A stretch of 64,000 nucleotides of DNA, from assembly GCA_021155195.1 (NCBI GenBank), contig JAJNPV010000030.1:124001-188000 (forward strand), written 5' to 3'. Below, piece by piece: positions 27,097-36,393 of this stretch. This stretch comes from Ohtaekwangia sp. (GTDB lineage: Bacteria > Bacteroidota > Bacteroidia > Cytophagales > Cyclobacteriaceae). The notes under the pieces are model-generated. The model saw only the letters and a list, made by a program, of their open reading frames with translations, had not been told where the DNA came from and made no database searches. Position numbers and translations under genes: made by a program. Each line of letters opens with the position of its first letter. Positions within the stretch are counted from its first letter, which is position 1.

Positions 27097-27399
27097 ATGG
27101 GACTAATTGAAACCTACAAGGCACAAATTCAGAAACTATGCTCCAATTATGGAGTGAAGAGTCTGTATTCGTTCGGCTCAGTGAACACCACTCGGTTTAC
27201 AAACGATAGTGATATTGATTTTGTCGTTGAATTTGAAACGAATGACCCTCTTGAATACACTGAAAACTATTTTGATTTAAAATTTGAGTTGGAGAAAGTA
27301 TTTAATAGATCAATCGATTTGCTGGAGAACAAAGCGGTGAAAAATCCCTACTTAAAATTAAATATAGATAAATCAAAAGTTCTCATTTATGGCGAATGA
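27097..27399 (+). CDS. mntA: MntA-type minimal nucleotidyltransferase antitoxin
   Basis: A 100-residue protein with the GSx10DxD signature of minimal nucleotidyltransferases: G27-S28, then D39 and D41. In characterised pairs MntA adenylylates a tyrosine of its HEPN partner HepT and so neutralises it. The partner gene overlaps the 3' end by 11 bases. A -7 box TAACTTTG (27085-27092) ends only 4 bases before the ATG, so the mRNA may be leaderless or nearly so. A matching -33 box is not evident. Confidence 0.87.
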   Translation: MGLIETYKAQIQKLCSNYGVKSLYSFGSVNTTRFTNDSDIDFVVEFETNDPLEYTENYFDLKFELEKVFNRSIDLLENKAVKNPYLKLNIDKSKVLIYGE

Positions 27400-27745
27400 G
27401 ATAAGTACTTGGTTAAAAGACATTGAACAAGCTATTCTCGAAATAAACTCATTCCTTCCTGAAACAAAGAATTTTAAAGACTTTCGAAGGGATCTAAAAA
27501 CTAAACGAGCCGTTGAGCGAAATATTGAAATCATAGGTGAAGCGGTTTCCAGAATCATAAAAATAGAACCCACTATTAAAATCAGTCATACAAGAAAAAT
27601 CATTGATACCCGAAATAGAATTATTCATGGGTATGATTCAGTTTCTGAAGACATCCTATGGGGAATTATTATCAGAAACCTTCCTGACTGGAAAGAGAAA
27701 CCAAAGAACTGTTATTATAGAATACAAGTCCTTGATTGCCTTTAA
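27389..27745 (+). CDS. hepT: HepT-type HEPN ribonuclease toxin (DUF86)
   Basis: A 118-residue all-helical HEPN protein with the active-site motif R75-x4-H80-G-Y82 (RNRIIHGY), the form in which the tyrosine is the target of AMPylation by MntA. It would act as a dimeric ribonuclease when free. Overlap with mntA implies translational coupling. The active site looks intact, so the pair may be functional. It is a short horizontally mobile type of module between otherwise metabolic genes. Confidence 0.88.
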   Translation: MANEISTWLKDIEQAILEINSFLPETKNFKDFRRDLKTKRAVERNIEIIGEAVSRIIKIEPTIKISHTRKIIDTRNRIIHGYDSVSEDILWGIIIRNLPDWKEKPKNCYYRIQVLDCL

Positions 27746-27777
27746 TCAGCAATCTTTAAATTAAGTCTCTAGACATC

Positions 27778-29172
27778 ATGAAATCAAGGTTACCCTTTTT
27801 ACTTTCAGTTTTAGTACTAATTGCGTGCGAAACACAAGAAAAAAAAACAGCTCCTTACGAGCAATGGGTAACGACTGCGGATAAATCGATGCTACTTGAA
27901 AAGGTTGCGTTGCCTTATTCAAGTGCTGACTCTTCGAACGTAGCAGTAATCACCATCGATTCGACCAGACAACATCAATCTATCGATGGATTTGGATACG
28001 CGCTTACGGGGGGCAGTGCCATGTTGCTTCACACAAAACTTACCAAAATTCAACGCGATTCCTTGTTCAAAGAACTCTTTCACGAAACCGGAATTGGCAT
28101 TAGTTATTTACGAATAAGCATTGGAGCTTCGGATCTGGATGAATTTGTTTTTTCCTATGATGATTTACCCAAAGGCAAAACTGATCCTACGCTCGCTCAC
28201 TTCAATCTCTCGTATGATACCCTTCATTTAATTCCTATCCTCAAAGAAATTTTGAGGATCAATCCCACCATCAAACTGATGGGTAGTCCATGGTCGCCAC
28301 CGGTTTGGATGAAGACTAATCAAAACGCAAAAGGCGGAAGTTTAAAACCCGAGTTTTACGATGCCTATGCTCGCTACTTTGTAAAATACATTCAGGCGAT
28401 GGCGAAAGAAGGAATTACCCTTGACGCAATCACGTTACAAAATGAACCTGAGAATCCGAACAACACGCCAAGCTTACTGATGACGGCTGAAGATCAAGCA
28501 CTCTTTGTGAAAAAGAATCTCGGTTCCGCTTTTAAGGAAGCTAACCTCTCAACTAAAATTATTGTCTTCGATCATAATTGCGATCATCCTGACTATCCGA
28601 TTGCTGTGCTCAATGACGTTGACGCTAATCCCTTCATTGACGGTTCAGCCTTTCATTTATACCTCGGTGAGATTGAAGCTCTCAATCAGGTTCATGCAGC
28701 GCATCCCAATAAAAATATTTATTTCACCGAACAATGGACATCAGGCAAAGGTGATTTTGGTGGCGACCTTCAATGGCACATAAAGAATTTAATTATTGGT
28801 GCTACTCGGAACTGGAGCCGTACTGTGCTAGAATGGAATCTTGCTGCCGATCAAAATTTTGATCCTCATACAGCAAATGGTGGATGTGATATTTGTCAGG
28901 GTGCGCTAACGATTGGTGATTCTGTAACCCGTAATGTTTCCTATTACATTATTGCCCACGCATCCAAATTTGTTCCTACAGGATCAACACGCATTGAATC
29001 TAATTTGTTGGAAGGTTTACCAAACGTTACCTTCCTCACTCCGCAAGGAAAAAAAGTATTAATCGTAATGAATGAAACTGATGTTCCTCAATCAGTGGCT
29101 GTTCAGTACCACAACAACAAAACGAATCATACACTGCCTGCTCATTCGGTAAGTACAATAGTTTGGAAATGA
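27778..29172 (+). CDS. GH30 glycosidase lipoprotein
   Basis: A 464-residue secreted glycoside hydrolase of the glucosylceramidase family. The N-terminus is a lipoprotein signal with lipobox LIAC (Cys 17). The TIM barrel carries acid/base E223 in LQNEPENP and nucleophile E318 in YFTEQW, at the usual clan GH-A strand ends. A C-terminal beta-sandwich covers about 390-464. Likely substrates are beta-1,6- or beta-1,3-glucans or glucosylated lipids, and the subfamily cannot be decided by eye. Confidence 0.9.
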   Translation: MKSRLPFLLSVLVLIACETQEKKTAPYEQWVTTADKSMLLEKVALPYSSADSSNVAVITIDSTRQHQSIDGFGYALTGGSAMLLHTKLTKIQRDSLFKELFHETGIGISYLRISIGASDLDEFVFSYDDLPKGKTDPTLAHFNLSYDTLHLIPILKEILRINPTIKLMGSPWSPPVWMKTNQNAKGGSLKPEFYDAYARYFVKYIQAMAKEGITLDAITLQNEPENPNNTPSLLMTAEDQALFVKKNLGSAFKEANLSTKIIVFDHNCDHPDYPIAVLNDVDANPFIDGSAFHLYLGEIEALNQVHAAHPNKNIYFTEQWTSGKGDFGGDLQWHIKNLIIGATRNWSRTVLEWNLAADQNFDPHTANGGCDICQGALTIGDSVTRNVSYYIIAHASKFVPTGSTRIESNLLEGLPNVTFLTPQGKKVLIVMNETDVPQSVAVQYHNNKTNHTLPAHSVSTIVWK

Positions 29173-29291
29173 TGAATTGACTACTGAACCCATTCTTAGC
29201 TGACCTTTCGTCCAATTTTTGCTGACTCTCCTATTAGTTAGATAGCATCTTATTCTTAAAATACTTACTTTCCAAAACTAAAGAACTAACC

Positions 29292-30866
29292 ATGCGAAAG
29301 TTATTACTAATCATAGGCGTTTGTGTTTCCTCGACTTTATACGCTCAGGTAACAAAAGCTCCCGAAGTTAAGGAAGGCGATGGCCCTTATACTCAACTTA
29401 TCATACGCGGTGTAACCTTAATTGATGGAACCGGTGCGCCTCCGGTTGGGCCAGTAGATATTGTGGTGAAGCAAAATAAAATTGTACGAATTGCTAGCTT
29501 AGGATTGCCGGTGCCCGGAATGGCAAGCGATGCGAACCGACCAAAACTTGAGCCCGGTGGTAAAGAACTTAACTGCGAAGGCATGTACCTGATGCCTGGC
29601 TTTATTGATATGCATGGGCACATTGGTGGCGGACAAGCACCCAATGCCGAATATGTTTTCAAACTCTGGATGGCCCATGGCATTACCACCATTCGCGAAC
29701 CCGGTTCTGGTAATGGAATTGATTGGGTACTCGACCAAAAAAATAAAAGCAGTAAAAATTTAATCACCGCTCCACGCATCAAAGCCTATGTTTCGTTTGG
29801 CTCAGGAAGTAAAGAACCGATCAGTACACCCGAGCAAGCACGTGCGTGGGTGAATGAAAATAAAAACAAAGGTGCCGATGGAATTAAATTTTTTGGTGCC
29901 GCACCTGAAATTATGGATGCCGCCATTCGCGAGAATAAACGATTAGGATTGCGCTCGGCCTGCCATCATGCTCAATTGGGTGTAGCCCGTTGGAATGTTT
30001 ACAACTCTGCGAAAGCAGGTTTAACTTCGATGGAACATTGGTACGGATTGCCCGAAGCGATGCTCGAAAATTCAACGCTACAGAATTATCCATTGAATTA
30101 TAATTACTCGAACGAACAACATCGCTTTGAAGAAGCCGGAAAGTTATGGAAACAAGCGGCTGCTCCCTACTCACCGAAGTGGAATGCACTCATGGATTCT
30201 TTATTGAAATTGGATTTCACGTTAGATCCTACGTTTAATATTTATGAAGCTGCACGCGACTTACACAAAGCGCGCAGACAAGAGTGGCATGAAGACTATA
30301 CATTACCCAAACTCTGGGCATTCTACCAACCGAGTAAACAAGCCCATGGCTCGTTTTGGTTTTCGTGGGGAACAGAACAGGAAACTGCGTGGCGCGAAAA
30401 TTATAGATTGTGGATGACGTTCATCAACGAATATAAAAATCGGGGCGGTCGTGTAACCGTAGGCACTGACTCCGGATTTATTTTTCAATTGTATGGATTC
30501 TCGTATCCAAGAGAAATGGAATTGTTGCGCGAAGCAGGCTTCCATCCCTTAGAAGTAATTCGTTCCGCCACCTTATATGGAGCGCAAGCATTGGGTATGG
30601 ATAAAGAAATTGGTTCGGTTGAAATTGGTAAGCTTGCCGACTTTGCCATTGTAGATCAGAATCCGTTAGAAAATTTACAAGTGTTGTATGGAACAGGTGC
30701 TGTTAAATTAATGGATGATAATACCGTGAAACGTGTTGGGGGTGTAAAGTACACTGTGAAAGATGGGATTGTGTATGATTCCAAGAAATTACTTGCCGAT
30801 GTAAAAAAGATTGTGGACGATGAAAAAGGAAAAGCAGGTTTTGTATTGAAGCAACCCGGGAATTAG
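29292..30866 (+). CDS. Exported metal-dependent amidohydrolase
   Basis: A 524-residue member of the amidohydrolase superfamily, imidazolonepropionase-like branch, with a signal peptide (residues 1-18, ending LYAQ). Metal ligands are HGH in GFIDMHGHIGG, histidines in ACHHAQ and the later MEHWYG region, and the catalytic Asp in VGTDSGF. The C-terminal part returns to the small beta-sandwich (GKLADFAIVDQNPL). Exported members hydrolyse cyclic amides, dipeptides or lactams. The substrate here is unknown. Confidence 0.82.
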   Translation: MRKLLLIIGVCVSSTLYAQVTKAPEVKEGDGPYTQLIIRGVTLIDGTGAPPVGPVDIVVKQNKIVRIASLGLPVPGMASDANRPKLEPGGKELNCEGMYLMPGFIDMHGHIGGGQAPNAEYVFKLWMAHGITTIREPGSGNGIDWVLDQKNKSSKNLITAPRIKAYVSFGSGSKEPISTPEQARAWVNENKNKGADGIKFFGAAPEIMDAAIRENKRLGLRSACHHAQLGVARWNVYNSAKAGLTSMEHWYGLPEAMLENSTLQNYPLNYNYSNEQHRFEEAGKLWKQAAAPYSPKWNALMDSLLKLDFTLDPTFNIYEAARDLHKARRQEWHEDYTLPKLWAFYQPSKQAHGSFWFSWGTEQETAWRENYRLWMTFINEYKNRGGRVTVGTDSGFIFQLYGFSYPREMELLREAGFHPLEVIRSATLYGAQALGMDKEIGSVEIGKLADFAIVDQNPLENLQVLYGTGAVKLMDDNTVKRVGGVKYTVKDGIVYDSKKLLADVKKIVDDEKGKAGFVLKQPGN

Positions 30867-30868
30867 AA

Positions 30869-30893
30869 CCCCGCCCCTCTCCGGAGGAGCGGG
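30869..30893. repeat. GC-rich palindrome, CCCCTCTC family
   Basis: CCCGC..CCTC TCC GGAG..GCGGG directly after the amidohydrolase stop. It is GC-rich against an AT-rich background and related in core (CCTCTCC/GGAG) to 31633-31653. No T-tract follows. Confidence 0.4.
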
Positions 30894-30997
30894 TGACTAT
30901 AAAAAAAATTATCACAACTACGGTAGCCATTCGTTTTCTGGTGGATAATGGCGAACTAAATTAATAAATCAAATTTCAAAGATTAGTACAAGAAGAC

Positions 30998-31606
30998 TTG
31001 AATAGGAAACATTTCAATAGAGCATGTTGGTTGATTATTGCATTGTTGAGTGCTTACTATCTATACCGTGGTATCAAATTCAGATTTTTTACTGATGGAA
31101 ATCTAGAAACCAAAGCAATTTGGTATTACGCTCATTTAGCGACAGCGATCGCTCCCTTGCTGATTGGACCCTTTCAATTTTGGACCTGGCTTCGATTGAA
31201 TCACGTGACAGTCCATAGGAGGATGGGTAAAATTTATATAATTGGTTCAATACTCGGTGGGCTGACTGCTTTTTACCTGGGGCTAACTATTGACTTAGAG
31301 GGTTCAGTCGTCCCCCTTTTACTTTTATCGACAACCTGGCTTTTCATGACAATAAGCGCGTGGGTCACAATTAGAAAGGGAAATGTAACAGCTCACAGAC
31401 TTTTTGTGATTCGGAGTTACGGACTTGCAATGGTTTTCGTTTTCCTTCGACTCGTTGGCGACATCCCACAGGACAAACTATTTTTCTTCATAAACTCGGC
31501 AGAAATCAGAGACACCACATTGGAATGGGTCAGTTGGATACTACCGCTTTTAACAATTGAACTTATATTTGCCTGGATACCTTCAATGAAAAAAAGTCGA
31601 CATTAA
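30998..31606 (+). CDS. DUF2306 membrane protein
   Basis: A 202-residue protein with about six membrane helices, fitting DUF2306. The family pattern is visible as IGPFQFW, VHRRMGKIY and AHRLFVIRSYGL, with conserved His and Arg at helix ends. The likely start is TTG at 30998; no earlier ATG fits. The function of the family is unknown to me. A haem- or quinone-linked membrane role is sometimes guessed from the histidines. The gene has no obvious operon partner. Confidence 0.72.
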   Translation: MNRKHFNRACWLIIALLSAYYLYRGIKFRFFTDGNLETKAIWYYAHLATAIAPLLIGPFQFWTWLRLNHVTVHRRMGKIYIIGSILGGLTAFYLGLTIDLEGSVVPLLLLSTTWLFMTISAWVTIRKGNVTAHRLFVIRSYGLAMVFVFLRLVGDIPQDKLFFFINSAEIRDTTLEWVSWILPLLTIELIFAWIPSMKKSRH

Positions 31607-31632
31607 TTAATTAATGAATTGGACCGAGCGCT

Positions 31633-31653
31633 CCCCTCTCCTCTGGAGAGGGG
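31633..31653. repeat. CCCCTCTC/GAGAGGGG palindrome
   Basis: A perfect 8-bp inverted repeat with a 5-base loop, followed by GCCGGAGGTGAGGTT. I recall this type of palindrome as frequent in Bacteroidota intergenic DNA. It lies 28 bases before the TPR lipoprotein gene. Confidence 0.55.
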
Positions 31654-31681
31654 CCGGAGGTGAGGTTAAAAACCAAACACT

Positions 31682-32608
31682 ATGAAAAAAATATTACTCT
31701 TACTCTCAGTCCTTTCACTAACGCATTGCACCAACAATCCTGAACAAGCAGCAGCCGAAGCGCCTGAAGTTTATTCTTTATTGGGATTGGAATATTATGC
31801 CCCCGAACCGCCCAATCCAAAATTGGATAGCAACCTTACAGTAGCTCAGAAAAATTTTGATGCCGATCCTTCCGAAGAAAACTATATCTGGCTGGGGCGA
31901 AGAACAGCTTATCTCACAAGGTATAATGAAGCCATTCAGATTTTTAGTGACGGCCTGGAGAAATTTCCAAACTCTTACAAACTGTATCGCCATCGTGGGC
32001 ATCGGTATCTCTCACAACGAAAGTTTGATGCGGCTCTTTATGATTTTAAAAAGGCAGCCGAACTTATGCCTGCTTCGCCCCTTGAAATTGAATCAGATGG
32101 TGCACCTAATAAATTAAATATCCCGCTTTCTACAACACAATTTAATGTGTGGTACCATTTAGCATTAGCATATTACTTAAAAGGAGATTTTGCCGAAGCT
32201 GAAAAAGCATACCTGGAATGCATGAAGGTGAGCAACAACGATGACTTGATAACCGCCACGGTTGACTGGCTTTACATGACCTACCGCAGAGAAGGAAAAA
32301 CAGAAGAGGCAAAACAACTCTTAGAAAAAATTACACCTGCCATGACCATCATTGAGAATGATTCGTACTTCAAGCGCTTGAATATGTATAAGGGGTTGCT
32401 TCCACCCGATTCTGTTTTATCCGTGAGCAGTTCAAATGCTGATGTTGAGTTGGCACTTGCAACACAGGGCTATGGCGTTGGCAACTGGTATTTATATAAT
32501 GGCGATACTACTCAAGCTCTAAACATCTTCGAAAAAGTAGTAGGCGGAAAACATTTTTCTGCCTTTGGATTTATTGCCTCTGAAGCAGATTTGGCGAGGT
32601 TGAGGTAG
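31682..32608 (+). CDS. TPR-repeat lipoprotein
   Basis: A 308-residue lipoprotein with lipobox LTHC (Cys 16). Tetratricopeptide repeats run from about residue 55 to 290, for example YNEAIQIFSDGLEKFPNSYK, FDAALYDFKKAAELMP and FAEAEKAYLECMKVS. It is probably a periplasmic scaffold for protein-protein contact. No enzymatic domain is visible. The next gene begins 27 bases downstream on the same strand. Confidence 0.85.
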   Translation: MKKILLLLSVLSLTHCTNNPEQAAAEAPEVYSLLGLEYYAPEPPNPKLDSNLTVAQKNFDADPSEENYIWLGRRTAYLTRYNEAIQIFSDGLEKFPNSYKLYRHRGHRYLSQRKFDAALYDFKKAAELMPASPLEIESDGAPNKLNIPLSTTQFNVWYHLALAYYLKGDFAEAEKAYLECMKVSNNDDLITATVDWLYMTYRREGKTEEAKQLLEKITPAMTIIENDSYFKRLNMYKGLLPPDSVLSVSSSNADVELALATQGYGVGNWYLYNGDTTQALNIFEKVVGGKHFSAFGFIASEADLARLR

Positions 32609-32635
32609 AATCTCAGGTTAATAATACTGGTTGTA

Positions 32636-33520
32636 ATGAAAAACAGCTATCAAAGGCTTTCAATTCGAGGCTTAGTCTTATTTTTCTTAGTTCTTGCTGG
32701 ATTAAATCCAAGCTATGCCCAAACCAATTTGCCAGTCGAATTATTTGGTTTTCGGTTGGGCCAATATAAAGATGTTGTCACTAATGAACTTGGAGAACCA
32801 AGCCAATCTGAGATAACGGAAGACAGTACTATCGTTGACTTCTATTACATCTCAAAGGATAGTTCAACCTATGTTGAATTCCAGTATTTATCATCAAAGC
32901 AAAAGGAGATAAATGCCATTCAATTAAGTGAAAATAAGTCTCAAAGATCTTTTTATGGTATTCACCTTGGTGACAAGGAAAATAAATTGATTTCAACTTT
33001 TGGTAAAGCTGATACTACATTAACTCAGGAGTTCCACGACAAAAAAGCCGTGACATGGAGATATGACAAATTAAATCTCTCAGTTCTCATTATTGGCGAT
33101 AATATTGAAAGTTTGCGAATTTGGGACGACACACCACAAAAAGATTATAATCAGCCCACAGTAAATGAATTATAAGATGTCATTAAAACAAATGACAAGT
33201 CCAAAATCGCAGATATTTTATCGCCAGGACTAGAAGTATACTACTGTGATAAAGTAATCACCTGGAAAAACTCTTTTTACAAAGACATTTATCAAGAGAA
33301 GACAAGTGTCTTCGAGTTTATTACTAATAGTGAGTATGGGCTTGCTAGTCTAAACAATAAAAAAAATCTGGTGTCCGACTTAAGTCTACGAGTTATTACG
33401 GGTATAGGGACATTTCCAGTTTACAAATTTCCTGAGGAATCATTAATAACCGAGATAGTCCTCAATTATCAGCAAGGAAGATATAAAATCTGGGAAGTGA
33501 AATATAAGTGCGAAAACTAG
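32636..33520 (+). pseudogene. Exported protein gene interrupted by one in-frame stop
   Basis: The first 179 codons (32636-33175) encode a signal peptide ending SYAQ and a soluble domain with two related halves (FRLGQYKDVVTNELGEPS and IHLGDKENKLISTFGKAD). The frame stops at TAA 33173-33175. The same frame then stays open for another 114 codons to TAG at 33518-33520, with ordinary coding composition (for example KIADILSPGLEVYYC, GRYKIWEVKY). The total of 295 codons without another stop is best explained by a nonsense mutation in a protein of about 294 residues. The N-terminal part might still be made. The family is not recognised. Confidence 0.65.
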
Positions 33521-33610
33521 TAGCAAAATAAGTCGCTCACTTATTCAACACTTATCAAACTCATTACCAACTGTTTCCACAACTTAATTACTTTTGCCAA
33601 AAATTGAAAC

Positions 33611-33964
33611 ATGCCAGAATCGACTCAATGCCCGAGCTGTCAATCATTATACGGCTACCCTACCGGCACTTCTATGATGTGCCCCGAATGTGGCAACGAG
33701 TGGAACCCAAATGAACAACCAGAAGTCGTTGAAGTTGAACAAGATTCATCCGTTGTAAAAGATGCCCATGGAGTAGTGTTGCAGGATGGAGATACCGTAA
33801 TCACGATAAAAGACTTACCTGTAAAAGGCGCCAGCAAAGCGATTAAGGCCGGCACCAAAGTAAAGAACATCAAGCTAACCAGCGGAGATCATAATATTGA
33901 TAGCAAAATAGATGGCTTTGGAAGCATGGCTCTTAAATCCATTTTCGTGAAGAAGAGCGCATGA
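33611..33964 (+). CDS. yjdM: YjdM/PhnA zinc-ribbon protein
   Basis: A 117-residue cytosolic protein with an N-terminal zinc ribbon (CPSC...CPEC in residues 7-30) and a C-terminal SH3-like domain with DSSVVKDAHGVVLQDGDTV and the conserved KDLPVKG. Length and layout match YjdM, once called PhnA. Despite that name, it is not the phosphonoacetate hydrolase and its function is unclear. TACTTTTG at 33589-33596 is a possible -7 box. Confidence 0.92.
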   Translation: MPESTQCPSCQSLYGYPTGTSMMCPECGNEWNPNEQPEVVEVEQDSSVVKDAHGVVLQDGDTVITIKDLPVKGASKAIKAGTKVKNIKLTSGDHNIDSKIDGFGSMALKSIFVKKSA

Positions 33965-33965
33965 T

Positions 33966-34000
33966 AGTCGTATGACCATTTTGAAATGATCTTGACGACT
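33966..34000. repeat. AGTCGT/ACGACT hairpin repeat
   Basis: Outer stem AGTCGT/ACGACT and inner arms GACCATTT/AAATGATC with one mismatch, loop TG. It begins just after the yjdM stop and belongs with the hairpins at 39469-39504 and 55724-55761. It is followed by TTTATT, so it may act as a weak terminator of yjdM. Confidence 0.6.
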
Positions 34001-34005
34001 TTATT

Positions 34006-34035
34006 AAAAAAGCCAATCTGAAAACAGATTGGCTT
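34006..34035 (-). terminator. Terminator of the coiled-coil protein gene
   Basis: Perfect 11-bp stem AAGCCAATCTG/CAGATTGGCTT, 4-base loop. On the minus strand it runs into TTTTTT. It lies 24 bases past the stop of the 34059-34928 gene. Confidence 0.82.
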
Positions 34036-34058
34036 ACTATATCGTGGAGGCAAAAAAA

Positions 34059-34928
34059 CTATTTCAGTCGAACCTGCAAACTAGACACGTATAGATTTTC
34101 ACTGAGCACTTCAATCTTATAGATTCCTGGCTTTAGTTTTTTATTGGTTAAGTAAACCATTTCCATGTGCTTCAAACTCTTTGCCGTTTCGGCATAACTG
34201 GCAACAGACGCTGTATAATTTTTACCATCAGTTACAATACGTGAAGCAATTGTTCCTTCTTTTTCAGTAAGCACCTTGCCCGAAGGATCAGTGATTTTAA
34301 AGCTTATTTCCTTAAGGTTCGATGGCACCTCAAATGTAGCCTTCAATTTCTTCGTATTGCGTGCACTTGCAGTAAGTTTATTATTCTTCTTTAAGGTTTC
34401 TAATTGCGAATAATCAAGGAACGCCAACTGAGATTTATGAAGGTCTTCGGTAAGAAGTTTGTTACGTTCTTCTAAGGAGGCAATCGCTTTACTCATGTCA
34501 TTTTTTTCACTTTCAAGCGTTTGGATTTTACTTTTCATGGATGCCATTGAATTCTCCCATTCCTTCTGAAGGGCCAGCAGTTCAGTGTGTTGTTTCTTCA
34601 ATTGCTTAAGCGACAAATTTTCGTTTTGCACCTTTTTAAATTCAGCTTCCTTGGCCGCCAAGCGGGCAGATGCTAGCGCCAACTCCTTATCAAGGTTGCT
34701 GTTAGTCCCTTTTAGCGATTCGATTTGACTTTTAAACTTGGCGAGATCCTTTTCCAAAATAAGTTTTTGAGAAAGAATAGATTCCCCCTTCAGTTTTTCA
34801 GCATTTAGATTTCCCTGCAATTCACCATTTGAATTATACAGCATAACCATCCCCACCAGGGAGATTACTAATAAAGTGATTACCACCCCGGCAACTACTT
34901 TCGTGCTCTTAGAAATTTCCGTTTTCAT
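34059..34928 (-). CDS. Membrane-anchored coiled-coil protein
   Basis: A 289-residue protein with one N-terminal membrane segment (about residues 12-33), then a long coiled coil (about 38-185) rich in Leu, Lys and Glu heptads, then a beta-rich C-terminal domain (KATFEVPSNLKEISFKITDP...LQVRLK). The ATG at 34928 is favoured because the promoter at 34950-34978 lies just before it. The domain order suggests a periplasm-facing structural or stress protein. No family is recognised. Confidence 0.7.
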   Translation of the reverse strand: MKTEISKSTKVVAGVVITLLVISLVGMVMLYNSNGELQGNLNAEKLKGESILSQKLILEKDLAKFKSQIESLKGTNSNLDKELALASARLAAKEAEFKKVQNENLSLKQLKKQHTELLALQKEWENSMASMKSKIQTLESEKNDMSKAIASLEERNKLLTEDLHKSQLAFLDYSQLETLKKNNKLTASARNTKKLKATFEVPSNLKEISFKITDPSGKVLTEKEGTIASRIVTDGKNYTASVASYAETAKSLKHMEMVYLTNKKLKPGIYKIEVLSENLYVSSLQVRLK

Positions 34929-34949
34929 GATTTTATCATTTGTTTTAGT

Positions 34950-34978
34950 CAAATGAACGCACATCATATTAACCTCAA
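34950..34978 (-). promoter_or_regulatory. Probable promoter of the coiled-coil protein gene
   Basis: On the minus strand TTG (34978-34976), 18 bases, TTCATTTG (34957-34950), one mismatch from TAnnTTTG. CATTTG and CAAATG between here and the ATG form a small dyad. Confidence 0.4.
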
Positions 34979-35025
34979 CTTAAGAGGAAATTAAAACGGG
35001 CTTAAAAAAGTAAATACGTTAAAAA

Positions 35026-36393
35026 TCAAGCAAATAAGGGCAAATGAACCGTGAAAACAGTTCCTTGATTTAATTTGGAGCGAACCTCAATGCGGCCTTT
35101 ATGAATTTTTATGATCCTGTTGATTAAGGAGAGGCCTATGCCATGGCCGGTTTTCTTGAGTGTATTCTTACCCCTAAAAAATGGCTCGAATATAGTTCCT
35201 ATTTCTTCCGAAGAAATGCCCACTCCTTTGTCAATAAATTCCAGAACCAAGTTATTATCGGCAGCATACACGTGTATGATTACAGAATGGCTATCCGAAT
35301 ACTTGCAGGCATTATCAATCAGATTTACAAAGGCTGCCTTCATTAATTGTTCGTCACCCCGGATGGTCAGAAGTTCATCATCCAACCCACGATCCAAATC
35401 AATATCTATTATATAATGTGGCGCAATCTGTAATTCATCCTCTTTTGCCTGCCATAACACCTCATCTACTCGTATCGGTCCAAATCTTCGCATGGCACCA
35501 TCGTCACTGGCTTGAGCCAATAACAGAAGTCTGTTCGAAAGTTGATTGATATTTCTTACCTGTATCGAAAGATCCTGAAGCACTTCTTCATATCGTTCCT
35601 TCGTTCGTGGCTGAAGCAATGTGACTTCAATCTTTCCGGTTATTGCCGTAAGGGGTGTTCTCAATTCATGAGATGCATTGGCAATAAAGTTTCGCTGAAT
35701 GCTAAACGCATTTTCAAGCCGATCGAGCATTCGGTTAAAGGTTAACGACAGCCGACCTATTTCATCTTGTTGATTTCCCTCAGCCACCCGAACATTAAGG
35801 CTGGTTGCTGTTATTGTATCGACTTCACTGATCACTTTAGAAATGGGGGCCAATGCCTTACCGGCATACAACCATGCCGAAAGAGATACCAATCCCATAC
35901 TTCCAAAAAAAGAAATAAGCAAAATTGCTTGCAGATTCTTCAGTTTACGAAGTCCAATGATATCCTTAGCTCCGGCAATCACAACAAAGCGATCGAATCG
36001 ATCGGTATAGAGAATACCCAGCACCTCAAAATCACCTTGCCTAAATCGAACATCCCCCTCCAATCTGATTCTATCTAATAGATTACTGGCTATCGCTATT
36101 TCCTTGGCCGAGTCTGAACTATAAAGAATTTCATTCCGGTAATTTAAAATGGTAATGCGTTCCTGCGGTAGACTGGTAGGATTGTTTTGCTCAATCTTTG
36201 ATAGTAGCGTAGCATCTACTTCGTCTACCTCAATGAGAAGTTTTGCCACATTAGTTGCCTTGCTGGTTAAGCGCAAGTAAAAATCTTCTTGTCTGTAATC
36301 TGAAGAAAGAAGGTAGATGGCAATAAAAGAAACGGATAGAATCAGAAATACAATACCAATGAAAAGAAGTGTTAATCGTGTTCGGATGTTCAT
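35026..36393 (-). CDS. Sensor histidine kinase
   Basis: A 455-residue membrane kinase. Two membrane segments (about residues 8-30 and 156-178) enclose a periplasmic sensor of about 125 residues, followed by HAMP (about 180-232), HisKA with phospho-acceptor H242 (ASHELRTPLTA), and HATPase with N box LIDNACKYSD, G1 DKGVGIS and G2 GHGIGLSL. All boxes are intact. Its start overlaps the stop of the response-regulator gene by 4 bases, so the two are coupled. The signal is unknown; the CusS-like layout could fit metal or envelope stress. Confidence 0.93.
   Translation of the reverse strand: MNIRTRLTLLFIGIVFLILSVSFIAIYLLSSDYRQEDFYLRLTSKATNVAKLLIEVDEVDATLLSKIEQNNPTSLPQERITILNYRNEILYSSDSAKEIAIASNLLDRIRLEGDVRFRQGDFEVLGILYTDRFDRFVVIAGAKDIIGLRKLKNLQAILLISFFGSMGLVSLSAWLYAGKALAPISKVISEVDTITATSLNVRVAEGNQQDEIGRLSLTFNRMLDRLENAFSIQRNFIANASHELRTPLTAITGKIEVTLLQPRTKERYEEVLQDLSIQVRNINQLSNRLLLLAQASDDGAMRRFGPIRVDEVLWQAKEDELQIAPHYIIDIDLDRGLDDELLTIRGDEQLMKAAFVNLIDNACKYSDSHSVIIHVYAADNNLVLEFIDKGVGISSEEIGTIFEPFFRGKNTLKKTGHGIGLSLINRIIKIHKGRIEVRSKLNQGTVFTVHLPLFA

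Noticed and set aside
30894..30997. Possible regulatory RNA between the amidohydrolase and DUF2306 genes
   Set aside because: AT-rich with no stable fold or known motif visible.
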